Shown here piece after piece: positions 50,671 through 58,144 of a DNA stretch of 64,000 nucleotides. The translations under genes and the position numbers were made by a program. The stretch is from positions 1 through 64,000 of the forward strand of contig CAIXCO010000280.1 of assembly GCA_903917955.1 (NCBI GenBank), given 5' to 3'. The stretch's first letter is position 1, and every line of letters starts with the position of its first letter. The stretch is from an uncultured Chlorobiaceae bacterium. GTDB taxonomy: Bacteria; Bacteroidota; Chlorobiia; Chlorobiales; Chlorobiaceae. The notes beneath the pieces are model-generated. The model had not been told where the DNA came from and made no database searches. It was given only the letters and a program-made list of their open reading frames with translations.

Positions 50671-51432
50671 TTACGCGTCGGGCACTTCTCCAAATCCCAA
50701 TAATTTGTCCATGCGACTGAATACATAACTGAAGCCCTGCACATTGGGACTTTTATTACCTTCAATTGTATACAAAAAGCCATCTTTTAACTGATGAACC
50801 AAGCCAATATGCCCTTTACCGCTTGAGGGCTGGTCACGCCACCAGACCACAATATCGCCGGGCTTTGGCGCATAACCACTACCTGGTTTATTGGCCCAAC
50901 CGCGTTGTTGAAATGCACGCAAAATATCGCGGGCACCAACTTTATAAGGATAAGGAGAACCTGCCGGATGCTGAGAGAAACAATAACTCACAAAGCCGGC
51001 ACACCAGGGATTTCCCTCCGGCACTATGCCATGCAGATATTTTTTTACAAACGGTCCGCAATTGTTTCCGCCAACTTCACCAGCCCCTGATTTTAATTCA
51101 CTGATCGCAATCTGCAGAGCTGCTCTTCCCCGTGCGCTGCCTCCCATAGCTTCCGGTGGCATAACCTTATAATCAACAGCACTATGAGTCTCAATCAATG
51201 GCTTGGGATTTGTAAGGCTCCACCAGCTAAGATCGCCCACTTTGCCATCCACAACTAAAGGTTGACCCTGTTTATCCAAATTTTGCGCCTGAAAAGCCCG
51301 TACCGCCTGATAGGTTGCGTTATCGAACAGCCCATTAATTTCTTCGTTAGTCAAAAAGCCTTTATCCATCAACAAGGTTTGCAATTCTTTGACCTCAGAA
51401 CCTTGATCACCTTTTTTTAATAGTACGGACAT
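50671..51432 (-). CDS. peptidoglycan-binding and CHAP-domain hydrolase (eCIS-linked lysin)
   Basis: The 253-aa protein has an N-terminal PG_binding_1 domain (KKGDQGSEVKELQTLLMDKGFL, then VDGKVGDLSWWSL). Its C-terminal CHAP/NlpC-like cysteine peptidase domain has C144 in NPWCAGFVSYCF, H208 in GKGHIGLVH and an acidic/Asn partner in YTIEGNKS. It has no signal peptide, so it would reach peptidoglycan through cell lysis, the injection machine, or a dedicated route. It lies between a broken copy and the intact copy of the ATPase gene, inside the eCIS locus. Cleavage could help release particles or cross a target wall. Confidence 0.82.
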   Translation of the reverse strand: MSVLLKKGDQGSEVKELQTLLMDKGFLTNEEINGLFDNATYQAVRAFQAQNLDKQGQPLVVDGKVGDLSWWSLTNPKPLIETHSAVDYKVMPPEAMGGSARGRAALQIAISELKSGAGEVGGNNCGPFVKKYLHGIVPEGNPWCAGFVSYCFSQHPAGSPYPYKVGARDILRAFQQRGWANKPGSGYAPKPGDIVVWWRDQPSSGKGHIGLVHQLKDGFLYTIEGNKSPNVQGFSYVFSRMDKLLGFGEVPDA

Positions 51433-51527
51433 TTTACTCTCCCGAGTTTGATATTATTATGCAATCAATTTTACTTAGGACTTACCGAACAAATCGTTTC
51501 TAACAAGCTTATACCCTTTTCATAGTG

Positions 51528-51716
51528 CTATTGGTGACTGAAAATAAAAGTCGATAGTTCGCAATCATCTTTTATCAATACGATCTTTTTTACATCCAGC
51601 CGTTTTCGAAGATGGTTACCAATATCGAATGAGTGCTTAAACCGCTGCCTGAAAATCTCAACCAGAAAGTCAATGTAACGTGTTACCGCAAGGGCATTTT
51701 TTTCGGAAGCGGTCAT
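51528..51716 (-). pseudogene. truncated duplicate of the eCIS ATPase N-terminus
   Basis: The 62-codon frame (MTASEKNALAVTRYIDFLVEIF, ending KDDCELSTFI) matches the first ~58 residues of the ATPase at 49128-50480 and then stops abruptly (FSHQ, stop). It lacks the AAA+ core. It directly follows the 83-aa gene, which is probably where the original ATPase gene began before the hydrolase segment was inserted. Confidence 0.8.
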
Positions 51717-51782
51717 AATCGCAACGCTTTCAACTTTTGGTGTCAGGAATTCAACGGCTGTTTTTTCTCTTCTCCGATTTTG
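51542..51782 (-). repeat. direct repeat, copy A: 5' end of the eCIS ATPase gene and its flank
   Basis: Partner of 50307-50548, about 1.24 kb away in the same orientation. It includes the end of the 83-aa gene and the truncated ATPase start. The repeats bracket the CHAP hydrolase gene. Confidence 0.75.
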
Positions 51783-51994
51783 GCTTTGCTGATAGCCGGG
51801 GTATTTTCTTTCTGTTCATCTGAAGCCGCTTTACGAATAGTCTGTACCTGCTCTTCGGTTTCACCTTGTTTTGCCTGAGCCTGGAAAAATGCACCCTCTC
51901 CAGAATGGCCGTTATCCGGCGAAAAGAATGGTTGCTGGCTCTTAACCGGTGGCTGTTCCTGCCGTTGAAGCGGTCGTTTTGAAAATTTTTTCAT
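51743..51994 (-). CDS. short leader-like protein of the eCIS locus
   Basis: This 83-aa, Gln/Glu/Lys-rich, disordered-looking protein is of unknown family. Its segment QPFFSPDNGHSGEGAFFQAQ resembles the start of the DUF4157 protein upstream (EQFFSSDKKSSFFNAQGIQAK), so it looks like the leader of an eCIS-associated protein without the DUF4157 domain. Its start overlaps the end of the TPR gene by 4 bp (ATGA). It could be a packaging or targeting peptide, or the remainder of a decayed effector. Confidence 0.6.
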   Translation of the reverse strand: MKKFSKRPLQRQEQPPVKSQQPFFSPDNGHSGEGAFFQAQAKQGETEEQVQTIRKAASDEQKENTPAISKAKIGEEKKQPLNS

Positions 51995-52974
51995 GGTAGC
52001 ACCTCAGGGATTGATTTCAGCAGTTCTACTGCCTTCTGTTTATAGTCATCGTTGTCGCTCTCAATGGTTTGAAGCAACATTCTTTTGGCCAATTTGACAT
52101 CACCTCTTTGCAACATGAGAACGCCTTTATAATAGAGTGCCTTTGAATTTTGCGGCTCCTGCTCAAGAGTAATCGTGAAATGCTCAAGGGCTGATTCCGC
52201 GTCACCAGCCGATAGCTCAATAACTGCAAGGTTATTGCGTGCATCAGTATGGCTTGGCTCCAGAAGAAGAATCCGGCGAAGCTCAGCCACAGCTTCCTCG
52301 CTTTGACCGGTTTTAAGATAGGCCATTGCCAGGTTGTGACGTACCTCGGCATCCTCCGGCGTGAGTCCCAGCGCCCGCTTGAAGCACTTGATTGCCGAGC
52401 CAAAATCATATTTGACAAAATAGATAATGCCCAAAAGTGAATAAAGTCGAGGGTTCTCCTCTTCAAGTGGAAGTGCTCGATTCAACTCTTCGAGCGCTTC
52501 ATCCAGTTTCCGTTGCTGAATCAGAGAGTAAGCCAGATTCAAAAGAATACCCGATTCGGGTTTGATAAGGTAACTCCTCTTCCAGTGATACTCCGACCTC
52601 TCACTCTCTCCCTTCAACATAAAGAGCTTGGCAAGACTTTCATGAGCATAAAATTCATCGGCATTAAGCGATAAGGCTTTTGTTAAAACCTCTTCAGCCT
52701 CATCCCATCGCTGCATCAGCAGATAAAGCTGACCGAGGTTGCTATATGCGGTGGAATAGCCCTTGTCGAGTTCTATTGAGCGAAAGTATTCCTTTTCGGA
52801 CTCCCCAAAACGCTGAAGTTGCATCAAAAGAAAGCCCAGGTTGTTGTGGGCCACGGCGCTGGACTGATCAAGTTCAAGAGCCTGTCGATAGCGTTCTTCA
52901 GCTTCCGGAAAATTCCCTGAAAGGTGAAGCGCAGCCCCTTCTTTCAGTAATCTCTTCATCTCTTCGTTCATCAC
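51991..52974 (-). CDS. tetratricopeptide-repeat protein of the eCIS locus
   Basis: The 327-aa protein consists almost wholly of TPR units (for example GNFPEAEERYRQALELDQSSA, QRWDEAEEVLTKALSLNADE, YDFGSAIKCFKRALGLTPED, GDAESALEHFTITLEQEPQN), about eight to nine copies. It has no signal peptide or membrane segment. TPR proteins often mediate assembly or chaperoning; its place between the DUF4157 protein and the ATPase suggests a role in loading or assembling the injection system, which is inference. Confidence 0.85.
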   Translation of the reverse strand: MMNEEMKRLLKEGAALHLSGNFPEAEERYRQALELDQSSAVAHNNLGFLLMQLQRFGESEKEYFRSIELDKGYSTAYSNLGQLYLLMQRWDEAEEVLTKALSLNADEFYAHESLAKLFMLKGESERSEYHWKRSYLIKPESGILLNLAYSLIQQRKLDEALEELNRALPLEEENPRLYSLLGIIYFVKYDFGSAIKCFKRALGLTPEDAEVRHNLAMAYLKTGQSEEAVAELRRILLLEPSHTDARNNLAVIELSAGDAESALEHFTITLEQEPQNSKALYYKGVLMLQRGDVKLAKRMLLQTIESDNDDYKQKAVELLKSIPEVLP

Positions 52975-52991
52975 AGCAGCACTGTTTAAGT

Positions 52992-55900
52992 TTAGAATTC
53001 ATTGACCAGCGGATCGACAATCTGCTCCCTGACCTTTTTTGTCATATCATCAAGACTGGGATAGGTGAATTTGAGGTTTTCAAATGCAACATCCGCCTTG
53101 CCATCCTTATAAGCCAACGGGAATTCGAAACCAATTTCCAGCCCCGTATCAATCTCTTTCTTGAAAAGCGGCCATTGCCAGGTCTTCGAGATTTCAAGTG
53201 GCCACACTCCGGCCGAGGCTCTGACGAAGAGATCGCCGCTGAAACCGAGAATGGCGGCTACCTTGGCATTGACAAGCCCGTTGAGCTCAAACCCGGTTTT
53301 TGGCGAATATTTCACCTCGGTATGAAACACTGGCTGCTTAGCTGCCGCTTTGATGAAGGCTGAAAGGTTGATGCCGCCGGTCAGTGAGGCAATGGCGATA
53401 CTGGCTGAAAGCCCGAAGTCAACTCCGGCCCTGATACCCGCCTCAGCGATGAATTCAAAATCGGCACCCCCGGTGATCGACATCTCATCCGGGTGGGCGG
53501 GATTGTAGGTAATCTCAGCAGCCACCTTGGTCAGGCTGCCCGGCCCAATCTGAACATCGGCCTCCAGCCTGGGGGTAATCACCGCTTCTATGCCTATGGT
53601 AGCCACCCCCAAAGGAATACCAAACAGCGGAATATGGATCGGTGGAATGGTGATGAGGGGTTTGTTTTCCACACTGAAAAGCTTGGGCACAACCTCCAGC
53701 TTCTCCGGAAGCTTGATGCCGCCCTTGACTTCAATCTCGCCGTTTTCCAGCAGTGTTACCCCGGCGTTCACCACAAGTTTGTCGGTAATCTTCAACTCCA
53801 GATCGCTTTTGCCGTAAACCTTGTAGTCCGGAAGGGCTTCACCGGTAGGCTTGCTCTCGGCATTGATGGCCCGGTTGGTGATCCCGATGTTCAAGTTTCC
53901 TTTAAGGCGACCCTTCTCATAGGAGGCCCTAGCATCGACGAGGAAAATATCGTTATGGAATTCAAAGTCAACCTGTGTGTCGATTCCTGGTATATCGGGG
54001 GTAATCTTGCCCTTGCCGCTGAAATCGTACTCTTCGCCTTTTTTGATGAGGTTTAGCTTGCCTTCACCATCCTTGATTCCGGGAAGTTTCCCGATCTTGA
54101 CACTGCCTTCAATCTCCGAGCTCTCTTCAGAGAACTTGATCTTCAGCGTTACATCCTTGACTCCCTTCAGAGTAACTTCCGCTGTTCCGTTGGCTTCCAG
54201 AAGATTATTGGCATAAGCAACGTTGATTGTTGCCGAGTTGATTCCTTTGACGCTGCCGTTACCAATTTGAAGCACGCCACTGGCCGACCATCCATCCTTA
54301 TTGTTGTACTCTACCTCAATGCCAGCAGCACCTTTTTTGAAGAGCTTCGGGTCAAAATCAAAACGACCCTTGATACCAAAATCCCCATTGCTCTTTCCCA
54401 GGCCGGAGATCTGCCCCTTACCGAGTTTACTGATCTCGAAGAATACGTCACCTTCAACAAAGACCCCCTTGTTGCCAGCGCCGATAGTAAGCAGGGCATC
54501 GTTGATTTTGAATGGCGGCGGAACCTTGATTTCCCCAGCAGTGATGGTTTTGCTGATGCCGAACTCATCGCCTTCCATGAAGAAATCCAGATCGATTCCT
54601 TTGATAATATCCAGGGTCGGATGGATCCTTCCTTTAACAGCCAATCCCTTATCCTTCAAAAACTGCGCACTGTCAACCGTGACCGGGCTCATGCCCGGCA
54701 GTTCAAGGCCGACAAGGAGTTGTTCAAGTCCGCCTTTTCCTTTTTGGCCCTTTCTGGGTATTGAACCACCATGATCAACACCGTCCATTTTATGGATAGG
54801 GATTTTAATTTTTTTTTCTTTTCCTTTACTCCCATAAAAATTGAACTTAGCTTCAAAACTCCCAACTTCATCTCCCACATTTTTTCCGGCTGCGCTTCCG
54901 AATTGCGGCGGCTCAAACTTTATCTGCGGGTTACTGTTGTTTAAAGCAAGAATATCCGCCTTTTTCATTGCCGTACCTCCAATTGGCGAGGTATATATGG
55001 TTTCGTCACCGTCCTTTCCCTTTATTGCATCCATATCACTCGTTTCCATCGGCTCGAAATGCTCAAGATGCTTTCCTGCTTCAATTTCATCCAATTTCCA
55101 GTAATACTCCGCAAAAGATGCTTTTGTAAATCTTGCTTCAGCATCATTGAACTGGATATTGCTAAAGGTGATCTTATACTTTTTTTTTGCGTCCTCTATT
55201 GCAGGAAGTTTTTGCTTACTATCAAGAGCCTGTTTTTTTGCATCTTCTGAAGCGAGAAAGTTGTTGACAAGCCGTTCGATTGAACCAGCAAGTAACGCTC
55301 CTGCGGAACGGTTGGCCGAGATATTCAACAGTTCCATGTTGTCAGGTGTATTCGTACCACCGATCTGCAACTCCTGGATATGATCAACATCGTAGGCTGA
55401 GGCTTTGCCATCCCTGCTCCAGGTCGGGACAAGGGCATTATCAGCCAAGGTCTTTTGGGTGCCGATAAGCTTTAATGTGCCCCATTTCAGGTAGTAACAA
55501 AAGGAGCCGCCCTCCTCTTTGTAAGCATTTTTGGCTTTGGCTTTTTCTGCTAACTTTTCCACCCCCTTCTTAACGTTGGGCTCAACCTTCTTCTCCCATT
55601 CTGCGCTCTGGTTTGTAACTGTCCTTTTGTAGTTTTTCGTACGGGTGACAGGGGCAACATTCTTACCACTATTTCGCTCTCTGAATTTGGGGAGATAAAG
55701 TGTTTCTCCTATAACAATATCTTCGTTAAAGTCGATCGTTGACTTTTTATCGGACAGCGGATTTCCTGTTTTCTGCACCTGCTTCTGCAAACCCTCCTGC
55801 TGCTGCACTGTATGCGTCAGTTCATGGGCAAGAAGGTGTTTGCCCGAAGAGGTGTCGGGATTGTATTTGCCTTCGTTGAAATAGATGTCGCTTCCGTGCG

Positions 55901-56456
55901 TAAAAGCCTGGGCATTCAGGTTTTGGCTCAACTGGGTAGCTTCGCCGCCCGTATGGAGCTTAACACCGCTGAAATCCTTGCCGAAGCCGCTTTCCATTTC
56001 GCCCCGCGTCTTGTTGTCCATCGGGGAACCCTGACCTTTTGATGCCTGCAACTGGCTTTCAATATTGCTTGATTCTGCGGCCCCGCTCTCCTCTTTCTCC
56101 TTTTTCTGCACATTGGCGTTCTGCTCACCGTCACTCTCAAAAAAGGGTTTGCGGTGAATATCGCGTTCCAGCTCGCCATTGGGCTCCTCTTTTTTGCTCA
56201 GCCGCTCTTCCTGCTCACCAGGTTTGGTTGCAGGCGCCGACACTGGTGGGGCCGACTGACTCACGACCTTGTCGGCCATGGCATCAGCCTGCTGCTCGTA
56301 TGGATCTCCACGTTCACCAACTTTCAGTTTTGCCTGTATACCCTGAGCATTGAAAAACGATGATTTTTTGTCAGACGAAAAAAACTGCTCCCTTTTGCCT
56401 GAAATCTCTTTCGGCTGAGAGCTGTTGGACGGAGGAGCCTTAACCGTTTCTTTCAT
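52992..56456 (-). CDS. DUF4157-domain eCIS-associated protein with HNH-like nuclease motif and long beta-rich region
   Basis: The 1154-aa protein opens with a disordered, charged leader containing the eCIS-type FFNAQ..KLKVGERGDPYEQQADAMADKV segment. Residues about 145-220 are the DUF4157 domain with zinc-protease-like H211-E-L-T-H215 (LLAHELTHTVQQQ). Residues 356-384 read DVDHIQELQIGG, NMELL and NRSAG, an HNH-type nuclease pattern seen in polymorphic toxins. The remaining ~700 residues are repetitive and beta-rich (GKGQISGLGKSNGDFGIKG, IEGSVKIGKLPGIKDG), with amphipathic strands. DUF4157 proteins are frequent eCIS cargo. I read it as a probable effector with a nuclease part; the beta-rich end may be structural. 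Confidence 0.72.
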   Translation of the reverse strand: MKETVKAPPSNSSQPKEISGKREQFFSSDKKSSFFNAQGIQAKLKVGERGDPYEQQADAMADKVVSQSAPPVSAPATKPGEQEERLSKKEEPNGELERDIHRKPFFESDGEQNANVQKKEKEESGAAESSNIESQLQASKGQGSPMDNKTRGEMESGFGKDFSGVKLHTGGEATQLSQNLNAQAFTHGSDIYFNEGKYNPDTSSGKHLLAHELTHTVQQQEGLQKQVQKTGNPLSDKKSTIDFNEDIVIGETLYLPKFRERNSGKNVAPVTRTKNYKRTVTNQSAEWEKKVEPNVKKGVEKLAEKAKAKNAYKEEGGSFCYYLKWGTLKLIGTQKTLADNALVPTWSRDGKASAYDVDHIQELQIGGTNTPDNMELLNISANRSAGALLAGSIERLVNNFLASEDAKKQALDSKQKLPAIEDAKKKYKITFSNIQFNDAEARFTKASFAEYYWKLDEIEAGKHLEHFEPMETSDMDAIKGKDGDETIYTSPIGGTAMKKADILALNNSNPQIKFEPPQFGSAAGKNVGDEVGSFEAKFNFYGSKGKEKKIKIPIHKMDGVDHGGSIPRKGQKGKGGLEQLLVGLELPGMSPVTVDSAQFLKDKGLAVKGRIHPTLDIIKGIDLDFFMEGDEFGISKTITAGEIKVPPPFKINDALLTIGAGNKGVFVEGDVFFEISKLGKGQISGLGKSNGDFGIKGRFDFDPKLFKKGAAGIEVEYNNKDGWSASGVLQIGNGSVKGINSATINVAYANNLLEANGTAEVTLKGVKDVTLKIKFSEESSEIEGSVKIGKLPGIKDGEGKLNLIKKGEEYDFSGKGKITPDIPGIDTQVDFEFHNDIFLVDARASYEKGRLKGNLNIGITNRAINAESKPTGEALPDYKVYGKSDLELKITDKLVVNAGVTLLENGEIEVKGGIKLPEKLEVVPKLFSVENKPLITIPPIHIPLFGIPLGVATIGIEAVITPRLEADVQIGPGSLTKVAAEITYNPAHPDEMSITGGADFEFIAEAGIRAGVDFGLSASIAIASLTGGINLSAFIKAAAKQPVFHTEVKYSPKTGFELNGLVNAKVAAILGFSGDLFVRASAGVWPLEISKTWQWPLFKKEIDTGLEIGFEFPLAYKDGKADVAFENLKFTYPSLDDMTKKVREQIVDPLVNEF

Positions 56457-56476
56457 ATTTTTATGCAGATGCAGGT

Positions 56477-58144
56477 TTATGCAAACCAGTCAACAAACAG
56501 TGGACGCTCCAGCCAGGAAAGCTTGATAATCCCGTAACCCCAGGGAAGAAAGCTCAGCAGAACATCGTGAGTTTTGTTTTCAACCACAAGCCGGTTCTGG
56601 AAATCGTCCAGCACCAGTTTCCCGGATCTTTGAAGAAACCCTTCACGCAGGCCGTCAGGCGAGGTGTTTTTCAGAGCCTTCCAATGCCCGATGGCCGCCT
56701 GCAAGAGCGTTTCGCATTCATCTTTCATGGACTCGCCAACGGTTACAAAGCGCTCAACAGGTTCATCCAGCTCAGCGCCGCAAAGGAATTTTTCAAATGT
56801 CAACAGATGCTCGGCAGGAGAGTCCTCTCCAGTGGCAAGGAAACAGAGAAGGTGAATGGCAATGTTCCTTGATCTTTCATTCTTGAATCTACCATCCTTC
56901 AGCAAATCAAATTCCTTAAAAAAGCTCTCCATAAAAGGATGCAAAAGCACCAGCCCTGCGTGATCAACATAAATTCCATCTTCTTCCCCTTCCCGGCTCT
57001 TGCTCTTTCCTAAATGTTTTTCAGACGGTGGCGTTGATCTTTTTTTCAATTCTTGCGCCTCTGAGTGTACTGCCGCAGAGATGGCCTTAACGCTCTTGCT
57101 GTCAACAGGCTCTGAACCCTTGACCAGTTGACACAGGCTCCTGAGAAGAACAGCATCCTGCAATCCGGATGCCGAGAGCAAGGCGAACCGTTCTTCAGGG
57201 CTTGTCTGCTTCAGAAAATATTCAAGCAGCAAAGCAAACTCTTTCGTGGAGTAACCCGACTTTCCATCATGCACATCCTGATTGATTTTTTGCAGAACAG
57301 CATCCGGCAATCCAGACGCCGAGAAAAAGGAGAGCCGTTCTTCAAGGCTTGACTGCTTCAGAAAATATTCAAGCAGCAAAGCAAACTCTTCCGGGGAGTA
57401 ACCCGACTTTCCATCATGCACATCCTGATTGATTTTTTGCAGAACAGCATCCGGCAATCCGGATGCCGAAAAAAAGGAGAGCCGTTCTTCAGGGCTTAAT
57501 TGCATCAGGAGATTATCAAGAAGCAGAGCGATTTCTTCCTTCTCCAACTCCAGTTTCACCCTTCCCTGAAACAAGAACATGGTAATTTGTATGACAAACC
57601 ACCGGGGAAATTGCTTGACCAATCGCTCGACGGCCCTTTTTTCAGTCCTGAACAACCCAATCAGGCGATCAATTCTCTCCTGATGCATACACCGGGTCAA
57701 TTCCATGAGCATCTCCTCCTTCAATAAATCGTCCGAATTGCCGCTCCACCAGGGCCGTCTGCCTGTTTCAAGAAAAAAGAGGAAAAACTCAAAGAGTCTC
57801 TCTTCGGCTGAGATAGAAGGAATTGAAACATCTGTGTTTTCAGCATTTTTCACCGGGATCGGGGTCATCAACAGCTCTATCTTTTCTCGGAAAGAGCAGA
57901 GCGCCAATTCTGAAAATCCTGCATCAAACCGAGAAGGGTCAAGAGATTGCAAATCAAGGTCAAGCCGGTCAAGACGGATGGTCACATCACCGGAAAGCTG
58001 TTTATCAAGCCACCCTTCCAGATCCGGAAGAATCCTATGGTAAAACAGATGCAGTGCCTTGTCCTGCAAGGGTTTTGCAGATTTCTCGTCAGGCGCATCG
58101 ATAGTGATATTGACGCGATGAATGATGTGGCGCTCATTACCCAT
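56477..58144 (-). CDS. contractile injection system tape-measure-type protein (CIS_TMP family)
   Basis: The 555-aa protein starts with the family pattern HIIHRVNITID, LQDKALHLFYHRILPDLEGWLDKQLSGD, RLDRLDLDL, and ends PWGYGIIKLSWLERPLFVDW. Both are typical of the protein annotated as CIS tape measure in Bacteroidetes-type eCIS. The middle (about residues 186-333) holds three 49-residue repeats (LSFFSASGLPDAVLQKINQD). Its ATG overlaps the stop of the upstream gene (ATGA). If it sets tube length, changes in repeat number would change the particle. Confidence 0.85.
   Translation of the reverse strand: MGNERHIIHRVNITIDAPDEKSAKPLQDKALHLFYHRILPDLEGWLDKQLSGDVTIRLDRLDLDLQSLDPSRFDAGFSELALCSFREKIELLMTPIPVKNAENTDVSIPSISAEERLFEFFLFFLETGRRPWWSGNSDDLLKEEMLMELTRCMHQERIDRLIGLFRTEKRAVERLVKQFPRWFVIQITMFLFQGRVKLELEKEEIALLLDNLLMQLSPEERLSFFSASGLPDAVLQKINQDVHDGKSGYSPEEFALLLEYFLKQSSLEERLSFFSASGLPDAVLQKINQDVHDGKSGYSTKEFALLLEYFLKQTSPEERFALLSASGLQDAVLLRSLCQLVKGSEPVDSKSVKAISAAVHSEAQELKKRSTPPSEKHLGKSKSREGEEDGIYVDHAGLVLLHPFMESFFKEFDLLKDGRFKNERSRNIAIHLLCFLATGEDSPAEHLLTFEKFLCGAELDEPVERFVTVGESMKDECETLLQAAIGHWKALKNTSPDGLREGFLQRSGKLVLDDFQNRLVVENKTHDVLLSFLPWGYGIIKLSWLERPLFVDWFA
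57147..57587 (-). repeat. three tandem 147-bp repeats inside the tape-measure-type gene
   Basis: The word AGAACAGCATCC(G/T)GCAAT recurs at 57147, 57294 and 57441, exactly 147 bp (49 codons) apart. Units 2 and 3 are almost identical in DNA over about 110 bp; unit 1 is more diverged. The frame is kept throughout. Confidence 0.9.

Noticed and set aside
50484..50783. N-terminal extension of the eCIS ATPase to 551 residues
   Set aside because: The extra codons read through a duplicated and degraded flank in a different frame from its original protein; the second copy at 51716 shows that the natural start is MT(S/A)SEKNA.
57147..57587. CRISPR-like array
   Set aside because: The 147-bp units are tandem, coding and in frame, with no short repeats separated by unique spacers; no Cas genes are present. 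I saw no CRISPR array in the window.
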